Assembly: GCA_947500575.1 (NCBI GenBank)
Contig: CANMSI010000002.1
Span: forward strand, 186,001-250,000
Reading direction: 5' to 3'
DNA: 64,000 nt
Origin: an uncultured Flavobacteriaceae bacterium
GTDB lineage: Bacteria > Bacteroidota > Bacteroidia > Flavobacteriales > Flavobacteriaceae
The translations under genes and the position numbers were made by a program. Under the pieces are notes generated by a model. It made no database searches and had not been told where the DNA came from. It worked only from the letters and a program-made list of their open reading frames with translations. Positions within the stretch are counted from its first letter, which is position 1; every line of letters starts with the position of its first letter. Positions 46,028 through 54,299 of this stretch are shown here, in pieces.

Positions 46028-47134
46028 ATGCTAGAGAAAGAGGAATATTTAAACATTAAGGAGACTTCAATTCAGGGTCGATATGTTATACCAAATGATA
46101 TTGAACTATACATAAAGAATGGTATTAAAACTGGGAAGGTAGAAACCATTGGGAAATCGGTTTTAAAGGTACCCATCAAAATGTTTGTTTTTGGTACAGG
46201 TAAGAAGAAGGTGCTTATGTGGTCTCAAATGCATGGAAACGAAACTACCACCACCAAGGCTGTTTTCGATTTAATGAATTTTTTAGAGGGGAAATCCACT
46301 GTTGCCCAAAAATTTTTAACCGAATGTTCCCTTTTTATAATACCGATGCTCAACCCAGACGGGGCAAAAGCATATACAAGGGTAAACGCGAATAAGGTAG
46401 ATCTCAATCGAGATGCGCAAGATCGAAGCGAACCCGAAAGTAGAGTTTTGCGAAATGTATACGATAAGATTCAACCTGATTATTGTTTCAATCTCCATGA
46501 TCAAAGAACAATTTATAATGTTGGGAATACGGAAGTTCCTGCTTCCGTTTCTTTTCTTGCCCCAGCACATGATGAAGCTCGAACTATTTCTAAGACAAGA
46601 GCAATAAGTATGCAATTGATTGCTGCCATGAATAAGATGCTTCAGATGAGCATTCCAGGTAGGGTTGCTCTTTACGATGATGCTTTCAATGCCAATTGTG
46701 TGGGAGATACTTTTCAAATGCTGCGTACTCCTACCATTCTGTTTGAAGCTGGTCATTCTCCTAACGATTATCAAAGAGAAGAAACTAGAATGCATGTCTG
46801 CAAGGCACTTCTTGAGGCAATTAGGGTTATTAGTTATGATTTAATTAACGAGCTAGATAAGGACGAATACCTTTCCATACCTCGGAATGCAAAACAATTT
46901 GTAGATATTCTAGTAAGGAATATTCAGCTTATCAACAAAGCGTATGAAGAAGGTACATCTATAGGTATTTTGTATGAAGAAGTTTTAAAGGAGCGGACAA
47001 TTCAGTTTGTACCAAGAAAAGATCAAATAGGGGAACTTCCCAATTGTTTTGGGCACCTCACGTATAACTGTTTAAATAACAATGAATTAGCTCTAATAAA
47101 GGAAAATAAAGCGCTGATGAAGCTGATTCTTTAA
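46028..47134 (+). CDS. M14-family zinc carboxypeptidase-like protein
   Basis: A 368-residue protein of the M14/succinylglutamate-desuccinylase-like group. Zinc ligands are in SQMHGNETTTTK (HxxE) and FNLHDQRTIYN (His), with ILFEAGHSP near the catalytic Glu. I start at 46028 (MLEKEEYLN) because the promoter leaves no room for the ATG at 46007. It removes terminal residues from peptides or amides; no signal peptide, so cytoplasmic. Divergent from the XRE gene. Confidence 0.85.
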   Translation: MLEKEEYLNIKETSIQGRYVIPNDIELYIKNGIKTGKVETIGKSVLKVPIKMFVFGTGKKKVLMWSQMHGNETTTTKAVFDLMNFLEGKSTVAQKFLTECSLFIIPMLNPDGAKAYTRVNANKVDLNRDAQDRSEPESRVLRNVYDKIQPDYCFNLHDQRTIYNVGNTEVPASVSFLAPAHDEARTISKTRAISMQLIAAMNKMLQMSIPGRVALYDDAFNANCVGDTFQMLRTPTILFEAGHSPNDYQREETRMHVCKALLEAIRVISYDLINELDKDEYLSIPRNAKQFVDILVRNIQLINKAYEEGTSIGILYEEVLKERTIQFVPRKDQIGELPNCFGHLTYNCLNNNELALIKENKALMKLIL

Positions 47135-47219
47135 TTGAAAATAATAACGGAAAATTACGAAATCATTACATTTTTGTTAAAAAAATTAAAGTTTCCTTAA
47201 ATTTAATTTCTTAATTTTC

Positions 47220-47227
47220 TATTTTTG
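47220..47227 (+). promoter_or_regulatory. -7 box of the Lrp/AsnC gene
   Basis: TATTTTTG matches TAnnTTTG, 18 bp before the start at 47246. It overlaps the ATG at 47225, which argues against that earlier start. Confidence 0.5.
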
Positions 47228-47245
47228 TTCAAAATATCATTAACT

Positions 47246-47725
47246 ATGGGTAAAGTAAAACTAGACGAAATAGACCACCAGATTCTGGATATGTTAATAG
47301 ACAACACCAGAACACCATTTACAGATATAGCTAAAAAACTACTAATTTCCGCAGGAACAGTGCATGTAAGGGTAAAAAAGATGGAAGAGGCTGGCATTAT
47401 AAAAGGCTCTTCTCTTACCTTAGATTATGTGAAGTTGGGTTATGCCTTCATAGCCTATGTGGGAATATTTCTTGAAAAAACACATCAGACCAAATTTGTT
47501 TTGGAACGTTTAAATCAAATTCCGCATGTTACTGTGGCTCATATTACAACAGGAAAATTTAATATTTTTTGTAAAATAAGAGCTAAGGATACAACGCATG
47601 CAAAAAATATCATTTTTACAATTGATGATATTGATGGAATTAGTAGAACAGAAACTATGATCTCTTTAGAAGAAAGTATCAACGACAAAAAACGTTTGAT
47701 GCATACGATCTTTAATGAGTTGTAA
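47246..47725 (+). CDS. Lrp/AsnC-family transcription regulator
   Basis: A 159-residue regulator starting MGKVKLDEIDHQILDML. The N-terminal winged helix (PFTDIAKKLLISAGTVHVRVKKMEEAGII) is followed by the RAM effector-binding domain (YVGIFLEK; VTVAHITTGKFNIF). Lrp-type proteins sense amino acids. The earlier in-frame ATG (47225) lies in the promoter. Proline and alanine catabolism genes within 5 kb are possible targets, as inference only. Confidence 0.93.
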   Translation: MGKVKLDEIDHQILDMLIDNTRTPFTDIAKKLLISAGTVHVRVKKMEEAGIIKGSSLTLDYVKLGYAFIAYVGIFLEKTHQTKFVLERLNQIPHVTVAHITTGKFNIFCKIRAKDTTHAKNIIFTIDDIDGISRTETMISLEESINDKKRLMHTIFNEL

Positions 47726-47744
47726 TCGTAGTTAAATTTATAAA

Positions 47745-47774
47745 TCCCTAGGCTTGTGAAGGTCTGGGTTTTTT
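47745..47774 (+). terminator. Possible terminator after the Lrp/AsnC gene
   Basis: CCC-(T)-AGGC pairs with GGTCTGGG with one bulge, followed by a T6 run at about 47769-47774. Weaker than the others in the window. Confidence 0.5.
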
Positions 47775-47788
47775 AGTTTAAAAATTAA

Positions 47789-48307
47789 ATGAAAAAAAAA
47801 GAACTACAATCTTCGGATTATGCGCCTTACTATAAAGGATATTATGCACAATTAGATGAGGAAGCAGAATTAATGACACTTTTGGAAGAAGGGAATGCTG
47901 AATTCAATTCCTTATTAAATGACATACTTCTTGATAAATTGTCTTTTGCCTATGGCGAAACTAAGTGGACAGTTGCGGAAGCATTAATGCATATCATTGA
48001 TACGGAACGGATTTTTCAATACCGGGCCCTAAGATTTGGAAGAAATGATACTACACCAATTCCTGGTTTTGAACAAGACGACTATGTGCCTGCGTCGAAT
48101 GCTGCGGCAAGAGATAAAGAAAGTTTATTAAAGGAATTCCTTGCGGTTAGATCTTCTACAATTGCTTTGTTTGCCTCTTTTAATTTGGATACTCTGAGAT
48201 TATTAGGAACAGCGAGTGGGGTTCCAATGAGTGTAGGTGCTATTGGTTTCTTGATAAGTGCCCACCAAAAGCATCATTCAATGATCATAAGAGATCGATA
48301 TCTATAG
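47789..48307 (+). CDS. DinB-family protein
   Basis: A 172-residue four-helix DinB/YfiT-like protein. The metal-binding histidines are in EALMHIIDTER and AHQKHHSMII. Family members include thiol-S-transferases and damage-inducible proteins; no specific reaction can be named. Ends 2 bp from a convergent gene. Confidence 0.88.
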   Translation: MKKKELQSSDYAPYYKGYYAQLDEEAELMTLLEEGNAEFNSLLNDILLDKLSFAYGETKWTVAEALMHIIDTERIFQYRALRFGRNDTTPIPGFEQDDYVPASNAAARDKESLLKEFLAVRSSTIALFASFNLDTLRLLGTASGVPMSVGAIGFLISAHQKHHSMIIRDRYL

Positions 48308-48309
48308 GA

Positions 48310-48627
48310 CTATTCTAGTTCCTTATTGATATCAAAATCTTCTTCTTGATTCATTTCTAGTTCCAATGGCTTTTTAGAATCAGTTTTTGGCTCTAATTCT
48401 TTTAGAATGTTATCATCAAAATTTGCAATAAAATTAGAAAGACTCTTGCTAATTTTCACCATATAAAGGGTGTCTGCTGTTTTTAATTCTACAGCTTCGA
48501 TAATTTCACCGTTTAAGTTTTTAAAAGTAATGATATCACCATCTCCATATCCATGCGGATAGGTTTCAATTAATAAAGCAGCAATGTTGTGGTCTAGTTT
48601 TTTGTAATCAACAAGTTTACGTAGCAT
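48310..48627 (-). CDS. Small conserved protein of unknown function
   Basis: A 105-residue protein starting MLRKLVDYKKLDHNIAALL with an acidic, unstructured C-tail (MNQEEDFDINKELE). The core HGYGDGDIITFKNLNGE recurs in flavobacterial relatives that are sometimes labelled DNA primase without evidence. No membrane segment. It follows aroB by 99 bp on the same strand. Confidence 0.72.
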   Translation of the reverse strand: MLRKLVDYKKLDHNIAALLIETYPHGYGDGDIITFKNLNGEIIEAVELKTADTLYMVKISKSLSNFIANFDDNILKELEPKTDSKKPLELEMNQEEDFDINKELE

Positions 48628-48726
48628 GGGTTATTTGGTTTGGTTTATTATGAAACCTAAGCTATGTAATTTTTACTTTTAATTTTACAAAGAGTTGTAA
48701 AACTGCAAATTTAGTAGGTGTAGTGC

Positions 48727-49788
48727 TTATTCTTTGTAGTATGCAAATGCTTGGGCATATAAATCTTGTGGAACCTGCACATCAATGACCGCTTGGCCAA
48801 TATTTTTTATAAGAGCAAAATTAATATTACCATGAGAATTTTTCTTATCAAACTTTAGTAATGCAAGAATGGACTCAATGTCTCTGTCTGAAAAACTGAC
48901 TTTCCCATAACGATTAATGAAGGTAACTTTTATATCCTCTAGTGCTTCCTTTGCGAGTCCTGAAGTCTTGTGAGACAAAAAAGCTTCTAATATCATCCCA
49001 GCAGCAATAGCTTCGCCATGCAATAGCTGTTTTCCGTTTTTATCTTCTAAGAAATAAGATTCAATGGCATGGCCAAGGGTATGTCCAAAATTTAAAATCT
49101 TTCTAATATTTTGTTCCGTGGGATCTTGAAGTACAACTTCATTTTTAATACCTACAGATTCATAGATTATGTCATCCATAGCATTAAAGGCGCTTAAGTT
49201 TTTGCTCCGTTCCCAATATCGTTTGCTTTGTATTAGACCGTGCTTTAGGACTTCTGCAAAACCACTATTTAATTGACGCCCATCTAAAGTTTTTAGAAAA
49301 TCACTTACAATCAATACCATCTCCGGCTGATTAATAACCCCTATTTGATTTTTCAATACTCCTAAGTCAACTCCTGTCTTTCCGCCAATAGAAGCATCTA
49401 CCATGGCTAGTAGGGTAGTAGGGACATTAATAAAATGGATTCCTCTTTTATAGGCAGAAGCTACAAATCCTCCTAAATCGGTAACTACGCCACCACCTAA
49501 ATTAATAAGCAGACTTTTTCTGTCAGCATTCAATTCAGATAGCACTTCCCATACCTGCGTACAAGTTTCAATAGTTTTGTGGATTTCCCCGGCCTCTATT
49601 TCTATAATTTCAAAAGAATAATCTCCCTGAATTTGACTCATAAATGATGACAAACAATGCTGATGTGTATTTTCATCTACCAATATAAAAATGATGGAAT
49701 AGTCCATCTGTTTCAAATGTGTATTTAATGACTCATACGCCATGGTATTAAAATGTACAGCATAGGAAGAGGTAGTAATAGAATCCAT
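48727..49788 (-). CDS. aroB: 3-dehydroquinate synthase
   Basis: A 353-residue AroB, the second step of the shikimate pathway, converting DAHP to 3-dehydroquinate with NAD and a metal. NAD-binding GGGVVTDLGGFVAS, active-site PTTLLAMVDASIGGKTGVD, and metal ligands (Glu in FAEVLKHG, His in NFGHTLGHAIE, His in LLHGEAIAAG) are all present. Divergent from proline dehydrogenase. Confidence 0.96.
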   Translation of the reverse strand: MDSITTSSYAVHFNTMAYESLNTHLKQMDYSIIFILVDENTHQHCLSSFMSQIQGDYSFEIIEIEAGEIHKTIETCTQVWEVLSELNADRKSLLINLGGGVVTDLGGFVASAYKRGIHFINVPTTLLAMVDASIGGKTGVDLGVLKNQIGVINQPEMVLIVSDFLKTLDGRQLNSGFAEVLKHGLIQSKRYWERSKNLSAFNAMDDIIYESVGIKNEVVLQDPTEQNIRKILNFGHTLGHAIESYFLEDKNGKQLLHGEAIAAGMILEAFLSHKTSGLAKEALEDIKVTFINRYGKVSFSDRDIESILALLKFDKKNSHGNINFALIKNIGQAVIDVQVPQDLYAQAFAYYKE

Positions 49789-49855
49789 TCAATTAAATTA
49801 TTTAGTACTGCAAAATAAAGCCAAATTTTAATCATTAGAATAGCTTTTCTGTGAT

Positions 49856-49863
49856 TATATTTG
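49856..49863 (+). promoter_or_regulatory. -7 box of the proline dehydrogenase gene
   Basis: TATATTTG, exact TAnnTTTG match, 22 bp before the ATG at 49886. Confidence 0.6.
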
Positions 49864-49885
49864 ATGCACTAACAAATTCACAATT

Positions 49886-51052
49886 ATGAGCGCTATTTTT
49901 GAGGATACCGCAATTGCATTTTCCCTTAAAACCGATTCTGAGTTAGAACGGGCCTATTTTCTTTTTAAAATGATCGCTAATGAACCACTAGTTCGGATTG
50001 GTACGGCGGTCACCAATTTTGCATTAAAGGCCCACCTACCCGTAGATGGTTTGATAAGAGCAACGGTTTTTGATCATTTTTGTGGCGGGGTGAATGAAGA
50101 AGACTGTATGCCATTGGTGGATCGAATGTTTGAAAAAGGAGTATGTTCTGTCTTAGATTATTCTGTTGAAGGAAAGGAAGAAGAGGAACAATTTGACCTT
50201 GCGATGGAGAAGATTTTAAACATCTTAAATTTTGTAAAAGAGAAAGACGCGATTCCTTTTGCGGTTTTTAAACCAACAGGCTTTGGTAGATTTGCTTTGT
50301 ACGAAAAGTTAAGCGCAGGAAAAATACTTTCTGATGAAGAACAACAAGAATGGAGTAGGGTGGTAGAACGTTTTGATGCTGTCTGTAAAAGAGCATATGA
50401 TTTAGACGTGGCCCTACTAATAGATGGAGAAGAGAGCTGGATGCAGCAGGCTGCAGATGATTTGGTTGAACAAATGATGCGTACCTATAATAAAGAGAAA
50501 GCGATTGTTTTTAATACGCTTCAAATGTATCGATGGGATCGGATGGATTACCTTAAAAAACTGCATGGTATAGCAAAAAAAGAGGATTTTAAAATTGGTA
50601 TGAAAGTGGTCCGGGGTGCATACATGGAAAAAGAGAACCAAAGGGCAGAAGAGTATGGATACCCAAGTCCTATTTGCGCATCCAAACAGGCAACAGATGA
50701 TAATTTTGATGCTGTAGTCTCCTATATGATTGAAAACTTAGATATCATTTCTATTTTTTCGGGCACTCATAATGAGCAGAGTTGCTTAAAGCTCTTGGCA
50801 CATATGGAGCAACTGGATATTAAAAGGAATGATCGCCGTATTTGGTTTGGACAGCTTTATGGTATGAGTGATCATATTTCGTACAATCTTAGCGCCAAAG
50901 GATATAATGTAGCTAAATACCTGCCTTTTGGACCGGTTAGAGATGTAATGCCTTACCTGATACGCAGAGCGGAAGAGAATACGTCTGTTGCCGGACAAAC
51001 AAGCCGTGAATTAGATTTGCTCAAAAAAGAACGGAAAAGAAGAAAGATTTAA
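49886..51052 (+). CDS. Proline dehydrogenase
   Basis: A 388-residue monofunctional proline dehydrogenase (PutA first half), an FAD-dependent (beta/alpha)8 enzyme oxidising proline to pyrroline-5-carboxylate. The conserved FKPTGFGR, MVVRGAYMEKENQRA and LPFGPVRDVMPYLIRRAEEN are intact. The P5C dehydrogenase partner is not in the window. Together with alanine dehydrogenase downstream it suggests amino acid catabolism. Convergent with the next gene. Confidence 0.94.
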   Translation: MSAIFEDTAIAFSLKTDSELERAYFLFKMIANEPLVRIGTAVTNFALKAHLPVDGLIRATVFDHFCGGVNEEDCMPLVDRMFEKGVCSVLDYSVEGKEEEEQFDLAMEKILNILNFVKEKDAIPFAVFKPTGFGRFALYEKLSAGKILSDEEQQEWSRVVERFDAVCKRAYDLDVALLIDGEESWMQQAADDLVEQMMRTYNKEKAIVFNTLQMYRWDRMDYLKKLHGIAKKEDFKIGMKVVRGAYMEKENQRAEEYGYPSPICASKQATDDNFDAVVSYMIENLDIISIFSGTHNEQSCLKLLAHMEQLDIKRNDRRIWFGQLYGMSDHISYNLSAKGYNVAKYLPFGPVRDVMPYLIRRAEENTSVAGQTSRELDLLKKERKRRKI

Positions 51053-51058
51053 TTATTA

Positions 51059-51445
51059 CTAAAGTTTAATTTGCTCTACTATTACCTTTCTTTTGCAATT
51101 TTTGATGGTTAGAATTGAATTTTTATTTTTGATAGTTCCTTCCACTACATAGGTTTTGCATGGGTTGGATTTGGTATCACTTGCACCAAAATCGATATCA
51201 CCTTCAAAGAAAATCTGAGTAATTTGGGCAGAGTCTAATTGTTGCTCTTCAATCATTTTTTGCACAGCATCTGAATAGGAAATAGACTTGGAACGCATAT
51301 CTTTCAGCACCCTGCAATTGGGTAAATAACAGAATTCTACACCCGTTTCTTGAGATTTCTTTTTAAAGAAGAATATGAGAAAAACAATCCCAATTCCCAA
51401 TCCAAATAGGAAGTAGCTCAAACGTTTAAGAAAATCTCTCGACAT
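51059..51445 (-). CDS. Anchored small protein (DUF4258-like)
   Basis: A 128-residue protein with one N-terminal membrane helix (about residues 8-26) and a compact cysteine-bearing domain (EFCYLPNCRVLKDM, CKTYVVEG, KNCKRKV), resembling flavobacterial DUF4258-containing proteins. The name is moderate confidence. It follows the alanine dehydrogenase gene by 34 bp. Confidence 0.72.
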   Translation of the reverse strand: MSRDFLKRLSYFLFGLGIGIVFLIFFFKKKSQETGVEFCYLPNCRVLKDMRSKSISYSDAVQKMIEEQQLDSAQITQIFFEGDIDFGASDTKSNPCKTYVVEGTIKNKNSILTIKNCKRKVIVEQIKL

Positions 51446-51479
51446 AATAATTATTTGGCTGCAAAGATAGCAGTATTCC

Positions 51480-52679
51480 TTAAAAGATTAGGAAGTTAAT
51501 GTCATTATAAGGAAGATCAAACCATTCTCCAACAGATCTATTGGTAAGAACACCATGATACATATAAAGACCATTTCTTAAACCCTTATCAAATCGCAAA
51601 CCACTCTCTAATCCACCATCTTCTCCCAGTTTTAATAAGTAAGGAGTAAAAATATTGCTAATAGAAATCGAAGAGGTCTTAGGATACCTAGATGGAATAT
51701 TAGGAACTCCATAATGCACTACGCCAAACTTTTCTTGAGTGGGTTCATCGTGATTGGTTACTTCACTGGTTTCGAAACAACCGCCCATGTCAATACTTAC
51801 GTCAATAATTACGGCACCTGTTTTCATATGCTCCACCATAGAACTAGATACAACTACTGGAGATCTATCTTTCCCACGCGTGGCACCAATAGCTACATCA
51901 CAGCGTTTTAAAGCTTTCAACAAATTTTTTGGCTGAATGGTAGAGGTGTATATAGTCTGATTTAAATGAGTTTGTATGTTTCGTAATTTGGTAATGGAAT
52001 TATCAAAAACTTTTACGTTGGCACCTAAACCAAGTGCTGAACGAGCTGCAAATTCACCTACTGTCCCAGCACCTATGATAACTACTTCTACTGGAGGTAC
52101 ACCACTAATATTCCCAAACATAAGTCCGTTTCCATTGTTGGTAGTCGCCATTAATTCCGAGGCAATGAGTACAGAAGAGATTCCAGCAATTTCACTTAGG
52201 GAACGCACGGCGGGGTATTTCCCATCTTCATCGCGGATGTACTCAAATGCAATGGCGGTAATACGTTTTTTAGCGAGTTCTTCAAAATACTTTTTGCTCT
52301 GCGTTTTTATTTGCAATGCAGAAATAATGGTGGCTTGTGGTGCTAACATTTGAATCTCTGCGAGAGTTGGGGGTTCTACTTTTAGTAGCAGCGGACAAGA
52401 AAATACTTTTTTAGCGTCTTTGGTAATTTCCGCACCAGCATTGGTATAATCCAAATCTGTAAAGTTGGCACCTTCCCCCGCACCAGTTTCTACCAGAATA
52501 CGATGTCCGTGCGCTGTAATGGCATTGACGGCATCTGGAGTAAGACAAATACGTTTTTCTTGGTATTGGTTTTCTTTAGGAAGCCCTATAAAGAGTTCTC
52601 CTTTTTGTTTTAAGACCTCTAACATTTCTTCTTGAGGCAGTAGTTGTTGTTTGCTAAAAGGAGATACAGGTTTACTCAT
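51480..52679 (-). CDS. ald: Alanine dehydrogenase
   Basis: A 399-residue alanine dehydrogenase/PNT-like enzyme, NAD-dependent interconversion of alanine with pyruvate plus ammonia. The N-terminal FIGLPKENQYQEKRICLTPDAV, VEPPTLAEI, NAD motif GAGTVGEFAARSALGLGA and VDVSIDMGG-like IIDVSIDMGGCFE are intact. The 5' tail (about 25 residues) is longer than usual. Catabolic role likely. Confidence 0.9.
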   Translation of the reverse strand: MSKPVSPFSKQQLLPQEEMLEVLKQKGELFIGLPKENQYQEKRICLTPDAVNAITAHGHRILVETGAGEGANFTDLDYTNAGAEITKDAKKVFSCPLLLKVEPPTLAEIQMLAPQATIISALQIKTQSKKYFEELAKKRITAIAFEYIRDEDGKYPAVRSLSEIAGISSVLIASELMATTNNGNGLMFGNISGVPPVEVVIIGAGTVGEFAARSALGLGANVKVFDNSITKLRNIQTHLNQTIYTSTIQPKNLLKALKRCDVAIGATRGKDRSPVVVSSSMVEHMKTGAVIIDVSIDMGGCFETSEVTNHDEPTQEKFGVVHYGVPNIPSRYPKTSSISISNIFTPYLLKLGEDGGLESGLRFDKGLRNGLYMYHGVLTNRSVGEWFDLPYNDINFLIF

Positions 52680-52802
52680 AAAAAAGTATAGGGAGTTGGC
52701 TGGTGAATGCTTTACTCAAAATTACAACTTTTTATGGAAACAGAAATTGGGCTAAATTTTGTGTAATAGATCGTACGTAAAAACTGAGAAGGGGAGTTGA
52801 AT

Positions 52803-53336
52803 TTAAACCTTTAGTTTTTTGTTCTTTTCTTCCTCTCGTTTGCGCTCCCGTTCTTTAAGTTCCTTTAATTCAGCGTCCATAGCTTCTAGGTCAATTCCAT
52901 GGACATGTTTGTCGTATAATTTAATACGAATAAAATATACGAAAGGTATAATGACCATACATACTGGCAATAACCATAAAAGATTCTCTGTATCAATTTG
53001 ATCATCAGAATCAAAAACAGTTTCAAATATTTGAAACGTATACATAATAATAGGTATCAAAATAATATGATACCACCAATGTTTGCATGTAAAAAACCAA
53101 ATAATTAACAAATATAATGGTATTCCCTTTCCAAGAAGAACCCATATAAAAACTCCTACATCTTGAAATCCATTACTTCCAATTTCAATCCCTAAAACAG
53201 TAGTTGATTGCTCACTAGGGATATATTCATGAAGCTTAAAAACGAAAGGTGAAATGACTATTAGAAAAGCAATAAATGAATCAAGGATCAGTTTTTTTCT
53301 TGCTTTTTTTCCTTTTTCCGTAATGGTACGCTTCAT
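52803..53336 (-). CDS. Membrane protein, single-repeat member of a new-looking family
   Basis: A 177-residue protein with four membrane helices (about 17-33, 60-83, 90-107, 122-137) and a charged C-terminal coiled coil (from about 150, Lys/Glu rich). The central motif IIWFFTCKHWWYHIILIP (78-95) recurs almost residue for residue at the same position in the 402-residue protein at 54300 (W80 in both) and again in its second half. No known family. Confidence 0.78.
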   Translation of the reverse strand: MKRTITEKGKKARKKLILDSFIAFLIVISPFVFKLHEYIPSEQSTTVLGIEIGSNGFQDVGVFIWVLLGKGIPLYLLIIWFFTCKHWWYHIILIPIIMYTFQIFETVFDSDDQIDTENLLWLLPVCMVIIPFVYFIRIKLYDKHVHGIDLEAMDAELKELKERERKREEEKNKKLKV

Positions 53337-53371
53337 CTGTTAATTCTTTCAATAAATCTTATAACGAAAAA

Positions 53372-53397
53372 AAGGGTAATTTATTGATTACCCTTTA
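53372..53397 (-). terminator. Terminator after the 47-residue lipoprotein
   Basis: AAAGGGTAAT (53372-53381) pairs with ATTACCCTTT (53388-53397) with a 6-nt loop. On the minus strand a T8-like run follows. It ends the small lipoprotein transcript. Confidence 0.85.
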
Positions 53398-53444
53398 ATT
53401 TGTTACAGTAAAATTAAAAATTTCAAATATCTCAAAGTAACTAA

Positions 53445-53588
53445 TTAGTGAGATGGTCTTTTAATCTTTGTCTTATCTATACCCTGTTCATACAACTGAT
53501 CTTCTTCTGCTGTGCTGCTCGGGGTACAGGCTACTGCCAAAAACGTAACGCATAGCGCTAACGCCATAAAAATTTTCTTCGTGTTCAT
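53445..53588 (-). CDS. 47-residue lipoprotein
   Basis: A 47-codon frame MNTKKIFMALALCVTFLAVAC followed by a short acidic/basic tail ending KIKRPSH. The signal and lipobox (LAVAC, Cys21) are canonical, and a terminator 48 bp downstream confirms a transcript. The mature lipoprotein would be only 27 residues. Function unknown; the QLYEQGIDKTKIK stretch is a likely conserved element. Confidence 0.72.
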   Translation of the reverse strand: MNTKKIFMALALCVTFLAVACTPSSTAEEDQLYEQGIDKTKIKRPSH

Positions 53589-53829
53589 CGTACAAAGGTT
53601 TTTAGTTAAAGATTTGATTCATTTTCAAAACAAATGTAAGAAATAAACCACTAACTAGGGGTTATTCACCCCAAAAAAGTGCCATTTTAACCCATTTTAT
53701 GTACATTTCATCGAAATCTTCTAAAAAAAAAGAAAAGGAGACAATAAAATTTGGCTATTTACGATGTAGGAATCTTTATTGATCGAGAGAAATTACATAC
53801 TGGAAATAGAAGAAAGGAAATATGTGAAT

Positions 53830-54258
53830 TTAGGATAGCGAAATTGTTCGAGTTTTGGTACCCGCCATTTCCAATTTTATCTTAGTACTATTTTCAGGAA
53901 TAAAAGAGGAAATATTTTCTGGCCATTCAATAAAAACCCAGGCATCTGTTTGTAAATAATCTATCAAACCAAGATCCAAGGCTTCCATTTCATCTGTTAT
54001 TCGATAAAAATCAAAATGGTATCCTAGTAATCTCCCATCTGGATAATTATACTCATTAACAATACCAAAAGTGGGGCTACTCACTACATCTTGGCCCCCT
54101 AAGGCTTTTACCAAGGACTTGATCAAAGTGGTTTTTCCTGCACCCATCTCTCCATAAAAACATAAAACTTTGCTTTTATCCTGATAGGTTTTGATAATGG
54201 TAGCCGCTAATTCATGAATTTGGGGAAGCTCAAACTGTATTTTCTTCAAAACATGCAT
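53830..54258 (-). CDS. tsaE: tRNA threonylcarbamoyladenosine ATPase TsaE
   Basis: A 142-residue P-loop ATPase (GEMGAGKTT, residues 36-44; DFYRI; FIEWPENI) that works with TsaB/TsaD to add threonylcarbamoyl to A37 of ANN-decoding tRNAs. Length is normal. Divergent from the 402-residue membrane gene with a 41-bp spacer that carries a perfect inverted repeat. Confidence 0.94.
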   Translation of the reverse strand: MHVLKKIQFELPQIHELAATIIKTYQDKSKVLCFYGEMGAGKTTLIKSLVKALGGQDVVSSPTFGIVNEYNYPDGRLLGYHFDFYRITDEMEALDLGLIDYLQTDAWVFIEWPENISSFIPENSTKIKLEMAGTKTRTISLS

Positions 54259-54271
54259 TATTATCTGTACC

Positions 54272-54290
54272 CTTGTAATGGAGTTACAAG
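54272..54290. promoter_or_regulatory. Perfect 7-bp inverted repeat CTTGTAA-N5-TTACAAG
   Basis: CTTGTAA (54272-54278) and TTACAAG (54284-54290) are exact reverse complements around TGGAG, in the 41-bp spacer between tsaE and the 402-residue gene. Its location 9 bp before the plus-strand start suits an operator for a dimeric regulator such as an XRE protein. Confidence 0.5.
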
Positions 54291-54299
54291 CCTATTACT

